From Onthophagus taurus (lineage: Eukaryota; Arthropoda; Insecta; Coleoptera; Scarabaeidae): a stretch of DNA of 64,000 nucleotides. The translations under genes were made by a program, and so were the position numbers. The stretch is from NCBI RefSeq assembly GCF_036711975.1, contig NC_091968.1, forward strand, positions 1,860,001 through 1,924,000. Direction: 5' to 3'. The notes beneath the pieces are model-generated. The model searched no databases and had not been told where the DNA came from. It saw nothing but the letters and a program-made list of their open reading frames with translations. Shown piece after piece: positions 9,601 to 20,400 of the stretch (its first letter is position 1; the number at the start of each line of letters is the position of its first letter).

Positions 9601-12600
9601 TGTCGGAAAGACCCACTAATTGCTTGGAGAAAGCTAGATATTATTGGCAAAGACTATTTAATGCTTTCAGAATACTATACAGAGTGTATCATAATATATC
9701 CGCAGGACTTCAGGATGTCCAAAAGTTTGAAAAAAAGTTTCTATCGACTTACCCTCTAAAATGCACCATTTTCGAGATGGGTGTTGAAATTTAATAAAAA
9801 AATCGTTTTTTGCGAATATCTCCGGAACCGTTTATTGCACCGAAATAGTATATTACAGTACAAGTGAGGAAATATGATTTTTCATTAACGCGTATGTCGG
9901 ATTTCCACACGAGCCGAAGGCGAGTGCAGAATGCAGTCCCTGATTTGAAGGGTTAATTGTAAGACAACGGTTCGAGATAAATAAAAAGGTTTTATTGCTC
10001 AAAAGTAAATATAATACCGTTTTTTTCACGATATTTTAAAAATAGTATCGTCCAAGTGGAGGCCTTGGCGTGCAACACATATATTAAGTCTTTCAAAGAA
10101 GTTTTCGGCCACTCTTCCCAGTATATCTTGCGAAATTCCAGCGATGACGTTCTCAATCGCAACCTTCAGTCCACACAACAGTGCGGGGGGGTACAGCAGT
10201 TAGGATTGCATTGCAAGCGTCTCTACCTTTCACAAAGTCTTGTGGGCTCAATTCCTGTGCACACATCATCTTGTAAGGGTGCAGGTGATGGTCTGACTGT
10301 ATGATTCGCCTTACAGATCTGGACGATATTCGAAGTGCAGCAGCATGTTTTCGCGCAAATCGGGTTGAAGATTGTTCAATTCAGGCTTGTTCCTTGATGT
10401 TTTCGGGTGTTCGCACACTTTTAGGTCGCCCAACGGGTTTTTTAGGAACTGCAGATCCTGTTGCCCTTACATTATTGATCCATTTCCGAGTCGTTTCAGG
10501 TTTTAAACCTGCCGATTGATCCACCATGCCGAGGGTGGATATTGATAACGGTATTATTCCACCTACCTAAGACATCCTGATCGCCCAGTACCACACCATA
10601 ACTTGTTTCTACGCATTCACCAACGACTATGGGAAGATGGAAGTTTTAAAAGGAATACTAATGATAATGCGGCCTATGGAAGTTGCAAATCCCCAAGTAG
10701 AAAAGGCTGTCCTCAACGAAATTGATGAAAATCCGACCACAAGTACCAGAAAAATTGCTCACAACTTAAACCTATTTTACTCGACGGTTTGGAGAATTTT
10801 GAAAAGGCAACTTTTGTGTTCCTACCATATCCAAAGAGTATAAGCCTTATTGCCAAAAGATTTTCCGTCAAGATTGGCTTTTTGTTCATGGATGCAAGAC
10901 AAAATAGCTCAAAATCCTGAGTTTGGAGCCGAAGTTCTATTTACCGACTTTTACAATAACCACATATGGACAGAAGAAAATCCACATGAAATTGCAGAAG
11001 GCCATCATCAGCAACAATTTTCCGTAAATGTTTGGGCTGCCATCGTCGGTGATCATTTGATAGGCCGACATTTTTTTGAACATATTAAATTTGCAGATTA
11101 TCGACAATTTCTAGAAGAAGTACTGCCGGAAGATGTACCGCTTCAAGTAAGACAAAACAGGTACCTTATGCATGACGGAGCTCCGGCCCAGTTTAGTTTG
11201 GTTGCTCGCCAATACTTGGATGATGAATACCCAGACCGTTGGATCGGTCGAGGAGGTCCACACCCTTGGCCACCGCGATCTCCCGAACTTAATTGTTTAG
11301 ATTTTTTCTTTTGGGACCATATCGACGGTACTCCAGTTGATTATGATTTTGCGACATAATTCGGAACACTCCGGGAATTTTCCTGCGTGTTAAGCAGTCA
11401 ATGCGTCGAAGAATTGCTGCGTGCATTGAAGCTAACGGCCAACATTTAATTTAACTGTGTATGATTTGATATTATTTTTTTTTAATTATGCAATTATGAA
11501 GTTTGCTTTTGTTACTTGTTGTAACGTTTTAGTAAAATTCAACATAAAAGTTGATTTTTCTCGAAAATGGTCAACTTTAGAGCGTATGACCTTCAGTACC
11601 AAATGGGCGTCTCAAAACCGTACTTTTTCCAGTGGCGTAGAAGTTGGTAAGAAAAACAACCACTACCCCTTCAAAATCTTCACCAATTATGACTTTAAAA
11701 AATTATTTTCTCGCACAAAACTTAGCTTATTATGAGTAGAAAATGCTACTCGAATTTTGAAGGGAACACCCTGGATCTCGAAAATGGTGCATTTTAGAGG
11801 GTAAGTTGATAGAAACTTTTTTCAAATTTTTAGACAAGCTATCACATCCTGAAGTCCTGCGCATATATTATAACCTGTATACTGCTGCCAAAACAGTACT
11901 AAGTGCTTGCAGATTACAATATTACCGGCTGAAGACTATTTACTCAAACTATTCTTCTGTTGAGTGATATCTTTCTGAGTCTCTTCCATTACAGATTTAA
12001 AAATTGCTCCTACAACACTCGATTCTTTGTCACCCAGACGCGACATATCTTTTTCTCTTTAAACGTTACATTCGGATCCACCTAATTTCCTGATTTATTT
12101 CAGAATTTTGTGTAGACATTCCACTTTGAGTTAGGTTAATTAACATTTAAGGCAATGCGAATTTCTCAAATGTCGGGTTGGGCATGGAGCAGAGGGCGGG
12201 TTGTAAATTCCGGGTTGGGTTCTTCAGACGTACGGCTAAACCCGATACATTCTAATTCTAGTGTTAGTTCTAGTTTTAGTGTAATAAAAATATGCAATAT
12301 ATTGATATTTTATGATAACTAGCGCTATCTATCACGACACGACGTTTGTAGTGCGTTTGTATTCCACAGAGTACAGTGGAATTGATTAATAACAAAAGTA
12401 CTGAAATTCTGCACATGGTGACTTATTGGATGAGAGCAAATAGATTGGTACTAAATAATGAGAAAACTCAATTTATGAAATTTTTTCAACAAGAAGAATC
12501 AAGCGTGAAGTTTTTGGGTTTGCATGTTGATCTGATGTTGAGTTGGAATTGTCACATCGATTGGCTATGTAAGTGACTCGCGAGTGTTGTGTATCTGTTG

Positions 12601-14204
12601 CGCAGATTAAGGGTTTGTGCTAGTCTTGAGGCCGCTAGGGCGGCTTACTTTTCGTGCTTTCACTCTGTTGCAGCTTACGGTATAGCAGTTTGGGGGTCAG
12701 CTCACGTGTGGAAAGAGTGTGATAACGTTAAGACAAATGAGACTTGTAGGTTGTCGTTTCAAAGACACTGTATACTTACTATTTCTGCCACCTATATCTT
12801 GGCGTGCTTGAACTATGTTCATAATCATAAGAGTGAGTTTACAACCAACTGTCAACTATATACTTATAAGTTATAACACTCGCCATAAAAAGCTTTTTGA
12901 GTTACCAACCCAGAGATTAAATGTAACACAACAATAAAATGTCTAACAATTTTAAATTGTTAAATCCCCAGAAATTTAACTCAAGAGTTAAAAATATGTT
13001 AATATCGAAATGCTTGTATTCTCTCGAAGATTTTTATAACTGCGACCTTTGTACTGGCGTCGATTAAAATTACTTAAATGTGGCGAAATTGTGTCTGTAA
13101 TTTATTCGTTTACTTTTATAATATAAGAGTAACTTTATGTAATTTACTATTTCTATGATGATTCTTGTATTTGTATAATGGTACATACATACTTCATTTT
13201 TATGCCGTTTTTGATTAGTAAATTTTTTTTTCAAAATAAACTTATTATTATAAAGACATAGGACTAAATCCGAACGTTTCTAGTTTTCAGTCTAGTGTTA
13301 GTTCTAGTATTAACACAGAGTCTATTGATACCCAGTCTAACTAACAACAGGTAGTCAGTCGTTATGCATCAAAAGCCTAAGAAAAGGGTGTTCATCCGTA
13401 AATATACGTTGTAATCTCACCTAGTTTAGTGCAAATAACTTTACTTTTAAGTTTATCAGATTGATTTTGTGTGTGGCTATAAAATAAACATTTTTTAGGT
13501 TAGGTTGACCAGTTAACATTGTTTGTGACGTCACATCAAAACATTAATGTAATGTTTCGAAATGTTCTACCCTTTTTTGAATTTTTTTTATTTTAAACGT
13601 GTTTTTTGGGTTATTTCACATTGATTTAAAAAAAATCGTCGATTTTTAAGCCACATGATAATGAACTTTTCGAAATTTTTAATAAAAAGCATCAAAAATT
13701 TACCTAAAACCGTCCAATTATCACTTTCATGTAAACCTTGTTTAGCAACCTCCAATTGATGCTTAACCTTATCTAATTTTTCAATACTAGCAATAGATGA
13801 ACCCGTATCTTCCTCAATTTGACGAATTTCCTCTTTAACAACACTCATTTTCTCTTGTAACGATAAAGCTTCTTGCTGCAAATTTTTCGTATCTCGCAAA
13901 ATCTTTGGTAGAGACATAAAAACTTGTTGGCTGGTGTCTTCTAACGCCGCGTTAACTTGTTGCACGTATAATTGTAGTTTCATAACTAAAGACATCGTGT
14001 ACGACTAAAAAATTTTAAAAAAAATTAATATTTATAGGTTATGTTTTCATCACCTAACCTCTTTTTTATCTTGAACATCAGCATTCTGCAAAATCTTATT
14101 AACCCATTCTTTGGTGTCAAAATTTTCATCCGAAAACGAAGTTATATCCTAAAAATTACATAAATTAACGAATTTTCTAAAAAAATTAATTCAAAATATA
14201 CCAT
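6663..14204 (-). CDS. COG7: Conserved oligomeric Golgi complex subunit 7
   Basis: COG7 is part of lobe B of the COG tethering complex, which acts at the cytosolic face of the Golgi in retrograde vesicle traffic and glycosylation-enzyme recycling. Seven exons are read on the minus strand: 14202-14204 (ATG only), 14059-14148, 13704-14004, 8429-8629, 7193-8379, 6895-7141 and 6663-6835. They total 2202 nt, giving 733 residues (human 770). Family landmarks are FDTKEWVNKIL near the N-terminus, LVMKLQLYVQQVNAALE, LKNRLEAIASP, IDRLPQLLKYYHKCQ, LAHDI and the C-terminal YVATIRQMRNI. The N-terminal part (residues 30-190) is helical and coiled-coil-like. The start exon holds only the ATG before a GTATAT donor. 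Intron 3 is 5.07 kb and filled with transposons. The last exon has a dead copy downstream. The gene is head to head with CHMP7. Confidence 0.95.
8878..9677. repeat. Degenerate ~21-bp minisatellite
   Basis: About 38 diverged units of 19-23 bp follow the pattern TACTGCTTSSAAAAGACTANA, with the central dinucleotide alternating between GG and CC types. The array resumes after the mariner at about 11880 (TACTGCTGCCAAAACAGTAC) and fades out near 11960. The unit length is close to seven codons, but no sustained open frame is present. Confidence 0.75.
10020..10545 (-). pseudogene. Mariner-type transposase, N- and C-terminal pieces (nested)
   Basis: On the minus strand, about 10240-10545 reads GLKPETTRKWINNVRATGS, then PKKPVGRPKSVRTPENI and SARRI-like helix-turn-helix sequence ending in HLHPYKMMCAQEL. 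Then 10020-10150 reads the terminal part, RVAENFFERLNICVARQG, LHLDDTIFKIS and a stop. The catalytic middle is deleted and there is an in-frame stop. It lies inside the plus-strand mariner and belongs to a different lineage. Confidence 0.7.
10637..11450 (+). pseudogene. DD41D mariner transposase, broken
   Basis: The N-terminal piece has the helix-turn-helix segment STRKIAHNLNLFYSTVWRIL, ends at a stop near 10841, and continues in the same frame as DFPSRLAFCSWMQDKIAQNP. The catalytic residues lie in LFTD (first Asp), MHDGAPAQF (second) and SPELNCLDFF (third). I count 41 residues between the second and third Asp. A short deletion removes sequence just after the first Asp, and the C-terminus is cut at 11359, though frame-shifted homologous sequence (CVKQSMRRRIAACIEANG-like) continues to about 11450. 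The gene is non-functional. Confidence 0.8.
11961..12219. other. Unassigned intronic sequence
   Basis: COG7 intron 3 sequence with no recognised feature; an AGTTAGGTTAATTAACATTT block lies near 12130. Confidence 0.4.
12225..12340. repeat. CTAG-rich repeat, short fragment
   Basis: CGGCTAAACCCGATACATTC and TTCTAGTGTTAGTTCTAG, then the ATATGCAATAT / GATAACTAGCGCTATCTATC spacer module. Confidence 0.7.
12375..13255 (+). pseudogene. Non-LTR retrotransposon (Jockey-like), 3' end of ORF2
   Basis: The frame reads WMRANRLVLNNEKTQFMKF, VKFLGLHVDLMLSWNCHIDW, a stop, then VVYLLRRLRVCASLEAARAA, YFSCFHSVAAYGIAVWGSA, and after a deletion RHCILTISATYILACLNYV. This order is the post-palm region of Jockey-superfamily reverse transcriptases (the FLGxxxD block followed by LRRLR...AAYF...YGIxxWG). 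The likely 3' UTR runs to about 13255. It lies in COG7 intron 3 on the opposite strand to the gene. Confidence 0.75.
13258..13332. repeat. CTAG-rich repeat, short fragment
   Basis: AAATCCGAACGTTTCTAGTT, then TCTAGTGTTAGTTCTAGT. One arm only. Confidence 0.65.
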
Positions 14205-14486
14205 TATTGCAAATATTACGTTGACGTTTTAAGCTGTCAAATAATCAGAAATAATTTTAAGGTTATGTTTATATCCTTTTGAAATCGCCTAATTTGTGAT
14301 TAAAAGTTTTAAAAATTAATAACAACCGGAAATTAATAACGTTAAAATACTTTATATTTTAAAGTTTTTTTTATAAATTAAGTTACATATCATATTTTCG
14401 TCGTTGACGTTAATTTTTCTGTCAAAAAAATTTTTAAGGTTATGTGTTTCCAAATTGTTCAATTTTGTGATTAAAAAAGCAATAAA
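14205..14486. promoter_or_regulatory. Shared COG7/CHMP7 divergent promoter
   Basis: Only 282 bp separate the two start codons, which face away from each other. The interval contains a two-copy direct module: TTGACGTT, then CTGTCAAA, then TTTTAAGGTTATGT, at about 14219-14266 and again at about 14404-14444. A bidirectional promoter is inferred from the spacing. The module is seen directly, but its role is unknown. No TATA box was identified with confidence. Confidence 0.6.
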
Positions 14487-17400
14487 ATGACCGATTTGCT
14501 CCCGGAAGATAAATTACCGGCAAGTTGGAACGACGAGGCTCGTCTTAACGTGCTTTTCGCACCGTTTCGAAGCCGTTCCGTTAATCCGAAAGATTGGGAT
14601 ACGAAAATGCATTTTTGGAAGAACCTTACGTTTGTTTATTGCACACACCACGAAAAATATTCGTTTACTTTACCAGAACTTACGAAGATTTTTACGAAAA
14701 ACGGGCGACCACCTGCTTGTTTAAATGTGGTTGTTGATGATATGGTGAAAAGTTCTGAAATTAAACCTATTGGGGATTTTTTAACGAAACCGTCTGAAAC
14801 TTGGGGTTCTTGGGCAGCAGATACTTTTATTAAAAAACCTGTTGTATGGTCATTTAAGAAATTGAAGGATTCAGTTATGACACCAGATACAAATGTGAGA
14901 TATATTCATGTTTTGGCAATTGAGAAGAATGCTACGGAATTGTGTAACAATCTTCCAGAAGATTTTGATATGAAAGTTATCGATTTAAAAGAGGTGGTTA
15001 AAGTTTTAGAGATCAAAAATGATGAAAATTTGCATTTTATTATCCATTATTTGAATTGTGAGAAAAAAATTAGTCTGAAAGAGGTTCATAGTGGACGAGA
15101 AATTGTTACATTGGTTAAGTTTTGTAATAAAAATTTTTGTGATATAACCGATGGTGATGTTGATTTATATACTTTAGAGGTTAGTGAAAAAACCCTTTTG
15201 GAAACTGTTGATAAACTAGAAGAACAAGCGAATAAATTAATCAAGGAAGTTAAAAATTATTTATTAGCCGGAAAGAAGCAATTGGTAAAAAAATGGTATA
15301 ATTCAAGAATCATCATGTCGCTTATTTAATCCATGGGAAATCATTCAAGTAAGCCGTTACAAATAAAAAAAAATGTGGAAAAGTGTAAAACTTACCAAAA
15401 AATCACTTTCAAGTTTCGCCACTTTTTTGTGATTGGGTTAAACGCGATACTTTCTAGTTCTAGGTCTAGTGTTAGTTCTAGTTTTACACTATTACTAGAA
15501 CTAGCACAAGATCCAGAACTAGAATCATTTGGGTTTAGCCATCTTGAAAGATGTGTTATTAGTTCTAGTAACAGTGGTAGGAAACGCTAGTTAGCATAAG
15601 ATATCACTATGTTGCATTTATTAAGTATCGAACTAGAAACATGCGATACTTTCTAGTTCTAGGTCTAGTGTTAGTTCTAGTTTCACACTATCACTACTAT
15701 CAGTGCAAAAAGTTAAGGCTCCTTACTTTAGAGATCGATATCTTCGCAACCGCTCGTTAAAAAAAATTGTGACAAAGTTTGTTGTAATTATTGAACATTT
15801 CTACGTAACATATGTTAATTTGAAAATTTTCGGATCCTCGGTTTTTTTTTATCGCGAGTTAAATAAATAAGTACCCGGTTTTTTAAGGTACCGGCAACTT
15901 TGTCAACTTTGCGATTTTTTTTCTCGAAAACTATCTGACTAAAAAATTTAAATTTTGAACAGGTGGTAGTCTGATGTGTTCTTAATAAGGGGCATATTTT
16001 ATTTTTACGCTATTCCATATAGTTTCGCGGAAAATCGCGATTTAGTTGGACGCTGTTATGTGGAAAACGGCTGAGTGGATTTCAACTCGCGTGCAGTTTT
16101 AACCAAAATGTGTCAAATAATTGCGTTTCTCAAATACTGTTATCAGTTTTTCAAAGTTATGTCTCTTTAATTTTTTTAGAGCGATTTAAGTGAATTATAA
16201 ATTAAAAAGGAACAGAAATAAGCCATGCGGGGAGAGGAGGGTTTCAACTAGCGATGTAAAGTTTAGTGATGTAACTATCCGTTACTTTGTACTCGTTACA
16301 AGTAATCGTTTGCGCTTGAGGTTCCAGTACTAGTTTGCGCTCGAGGTTCGATTACTCGTGTGCGATATACAGGGTGTCACACAAAAAACGCCCCAAGCTG
16401 TAACTCTGTCATTTACATTCCGATTTTCATGAGCGGGGTATCAAATGAAATAGTTTCATGAATACTATGATTCATGCTACAAATAAATTTTTTACAAGGC
16501 TATCTTCAATTTTAAGCGATTATTAACTTTTGCTTTACAAATTGCTCTATATATTTTTCTTTACGTCATTGGATAGAGATTGTTTTTCTGAATCCACTGA
16601 TGTACAATACATCCATTTTGAATATAATTTTAGCAGAGAAAAGACACCTGTATATAGAGGTTGCCACACAAGAACGCCGCAAGCTGTAACTCTGTCATTT
16701 ATCTTCTAATTTTCATGACCCAGCTATCAAATGAAATGGTTTGATGAATACTATGATTCAAGCTACAAATAAACTTTTTCCAATGCCATCTTCAATTTCA
16801 AGCGATTAACAACTTTTGATTTTCAAATTGCTCGGTATGTTTTTCATCGCTTTATTGGATAGAGATTTTTTTTCTGAACCCATTGATGTACAATAGATTA
16901 ACATTAATTGTAATTTTAGCAGAGAAAAACAATTAAAACATTTTCCGAACATTGTTTCTAGTGTGCCATAGAAAAAAATAACGTTGTTTTTGTAAAATTG
17001 TTTTTTTTTTATTTTTTCCCATGGCACACTACAGTATGCCACAAGTAACTTTAAGAGAATGTTCGGAAACTATTTTAATGTTTTTCCCTACTACAATTAT
17101 AATTAATGTTGATGTATTGTACATTCATGGATTCAGAAAAAAAATCTCTATCCAATAACGTGAAGAAAAACTTACCGAGCAATTTGAAAATCAAAAGTTG
17201 ATAATCGCTTTAAATTGAAGATGGCGTTGGAAAAAGTTTATTTGTAGCATGAATCATAGTATTCAGCAAACCTTTTCATTTGATACCTCGCTCATGAAAA
17301 TCGGAATGTAAATGACAGAATTACAGCTTGCGGCATTCTTGTGTGACAACCTGTATCTACAGGTGTCTTTTCTCTGCTAAACTTATATTCAAAATGGATG

Positions 17401-20400
17401 TATTGTACATCAATGGATTCAGAAGAACAATCTCTATCCAATGACGTGAAGAAAAATATACGCAGCAATTTGAAAAACAAAAGTTAATAATCGCTTAAAA
17501 TTGAAGATGGCGTTGGAAAAAATTATTTGTAGCATGAATCATAGTATTTATAAAACCGTTTCATTTGATACCTAGGCCATGAAAATCGGAATGTAAATAA
17601 CAGAGTTACAGCTTGGGGCGTTTTTTGTGTGACACCCTGTATATTAGTTATTTATATTACAAGTGGGCTAGAAACATAATTACTGTACGAGTGTGGAGAA
17701 TTGCACGACGAGGTCGTAGACCGAGTCGTGTAATCACACGAGTACTGTAATATGCTCTAGCCCACGTGTGAGATACAACATTTTATCTACGACTGCTAAA
17801 AATTACTAAAAAATCAATTTCTTTAAAAAAGTCTATTTGACATTTATGAAAATATTTTTAAATGATTGTTGACAATTTTTAATTGTCAGTTTCAACAACA
17901 TGTTTACTCATCTGGAATAAGTGTTTCGAAATGTAAAAACATAACAATTAATGTATATAATAAATAGTATTGTTTCTCTGTAGGTAGAGAGCACTTTTTC
18001 TTTTGTATTGTTGCTCGTTTCAATAAATTAAGTCTGTTCTGATTAGGCTAAAAATGGGTTACGTAATGAAACCAGTGCGGTAATGAACTTCATTACGTAA
18101 CTCAAATCACCTCAAATGAGTGCAGTAATGATGACTTATCCAAGCAGTCGTAGATAAAATATATTTATATATTATATAAATTTATTTTATATTACACTTA
18201 TTTTTGAAAACAAATACTGTACGTATATTATATTGTGTTTGTTACGCTGTTATGCACTGTGCACTAATATCAAAAAATAGAATTATTCACTGCATATTAT
18301 AACGAAGAATTTTTCTTAATTATTATTATTTAATTATTAATAACTTACGTTTCACTTATTATATAACAAAAATATTTGAAAGTAGTAACATATTAACAAT
18401 GGAAAACAAAACTTCTTCTATAAAACAAGCAATAATAAAATAAAATAAAAATGTTAAAATAACAATAATAGTATATTATTCAACAAGCGTATAATGGCGG
18501 CTGTTACCCATGAAGATGAAGTTGTAATCTGAGTGGGTAATATCCATTATACGCTAGTTGAATACTATACTTTATCTACAACTATATAATTTAGAAAAAA
18601 AAAATCAAAAAAACGAAAAAAAAATAAACTTGATAGACATTTCAGACATAACCTCAATATAAGAAAGCTGTCATTTCTGTTAATATTTTATTTTTTGATT
18701 AGTAGGCCGTGTCAGAACTGTGGAATAATGGCTTCATTATTCAACACTTTGTCAGTCATGAGTAATGCGTGTCATTACCCGTCAAAAATCAAATGTATAC
18801 CGAATAGATAATTCAATAGTTCTAGATAAAAGATATTACAGCTTATTATTGCAATGTAAAAATAAATTTTGTTGCACATTTCGACTTTTAATTCGATTTC
18901 GCCTATCCAACAATACTTGGCCAGCTTTGGAAAAAATAACTGGTACCGATGTGATGCAGTAACAGTTACTTCGGATCTCGCGGAGTAACGAGTACTCGTA
19001 TAACGAATTGTTACTTTTTTTACATCACTAGTTTCGACCAATCGGACGATTTTGATATGATCGTAAGATAAAGGCGCGACGTACTGTCTGGAACGCACCA
19101 TTTTTTCCGATTGGACGGAACCCCCCTCTCCTCGCAGAGCTTATTTCTGTTTCTTTTTAATTTATAATTCACTTAAATCGCTCTAAGAAAATTAGAGAGA
19201 CATAACTTTGAAAAACTGATAACGGTATCCGATAAACGCAATTATTTGACATATTTTGATCAAATCCGCGAGGAAATCCACCCAGCCGATTTCGACATAA
19301 CGGCATCTTACTAAGGCTACATTATACTACTACGTGTTCAAAATTCAAATTTCTTTTTACGATAATGTTGGAGAAAAAAAATCGCGAAGTTGACAATGTT
19401 GTCGGTACCGTAAAAAATCGGGTACTTTTTTCATTTGACTCGCGAATCTGAAAATTTTCAAGTTAACATATGTTACGTAGAAATGTTCAGTAATTAGAAC
19501 AATAGTATATTATTCAACAAGCGTATAATGGCGGCAGTTAATCTGAGTGGATAACATCCATTATACACAAGTTGAATACTATACTTTATCTACTAAAAAA
19601 AATAAACTTGTTAGACACATGAATAACAAATAGATAATTCAATAGTTGTAGATAAACTTTTTTTCCCAATGGTCCAGTCTGCTTTACCCATAATATAGAA
19701 AAATATTGTCACATTTTTACCGTTTTAAGACCAAAACACAGAAACGCGCACATTGCGATACGCGAAACACACGTTTAGGGTATTATTGTTTTGGTTACGC
19801 ACTATTGCTCGCGTTTGAATCGACTTGGGCACTAGGTCACTAAATCGAACGGCTTCATCCTCTGAAGGCGACGCAGGACATCCTCGTTGTCGAGAAGCTG
19901 GATGGCCTCGATGTTGGGATGATTGTGCATTTTCTTCTCATGTTTAGATGCGAATGATTTGTGCATTTGTCTTGCAGGTATAACCCCACAGTTGGATTCT
20001 GTATGTCTATTTTGATTTTAATACTTGCTTATATATTAGCAACTTGTTTCTTAGTGATAGCGTTGATTTTCTGCCAATAAGCTAAATTTCATATCAAGTT
20101 CCTCACGTTTTTTTGGGACATAGTTTACTTTCGTATAAGTAAAGTTTATGTACGTCGATTTATTTGTATTTAGTTTTATTAGCCATCGTTTGATCCAGTT
20201 TTCTATTGAATTTAAGGCCAATTGTAACTTATTTGCTGCAATTACTTCATTTTCTGCAACAACCAAGATCGCTGTGTTATCTGCGAATGTAGCTGTTAAA
20301 GTTACTGGTACCTGAGGAAGGTTGAATGTGTAGAGTAAGTACAATGTTGGGCCAAGCACACTTCCTTGAGGAACTCCGGCTCTTATTTCATGTATTGGTG

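Larger units (their letters stand above)
9680..11877 (+). mobile_element. DD41D-type mariner inserted in the minisatellite
   Basis: A 2.2-kb element bounded by TA, with roughly 100-bp terminal inverted repeats. The blocks GCAGGACTTCAGGATGT and CTTACCCTCTAAAATGCACC occur near the left end, and their complements near the right end. Both flanks are the same 21-bp minisatellite, which confirms the boundaries. It carries a broken transposase on the plus strand and, between the left terminus and that gene, pieces of an unrelated transposase on the minus strand. Confidence 0.85.
8655..13675. repeat. Large intronic insertion in COG7 sharing both ends with CHMP7 intron 1
   Basis: The left end contains CAAGTAAGCCGTTACAAATA (8685-8704) and the right end contains TCGTCGATTTTTAAGCCACA (13636-13655). 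Both blocks recur near the two edges of the CHMP7 intron. The ends are imperfect inverted repeats of each other. They lie about 25 bp and 28 bp from the flanking exons, so nearly the whole intron is the insertion. Its interior is a minisatellite, a mariner and LINE pieces. Confidence 0.55.
15785..19500. mobile_element. Large foldback element with ~470-bp arms
   Basis: The left arm (about 15785-16265) and right arm (about 19030-19500) are inverted copies. Examples are GAACATTTCTACGTAACATA against TATGTTACGTAGAAATGTTC, and AACAGAAATAAGCCATGCGG against its near complement at 19135-19155. The arms also mirror the TTGTCAACTTTGCGATTTTTTT and GTTACTTTGTACTCGTTAC-like blocks. The interior contains other inserted elements. 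No transposase frame is visible. Confidence 0.75.

Noticed and set aside
13588..13703. Extension of COG7 exon 3 beyond 13704
   Set aside because: The open frame continues into intron sequence that belongs to the repeat shared with CHMP7. The donor at 13703-13702 restores the family alignment with exon 4.
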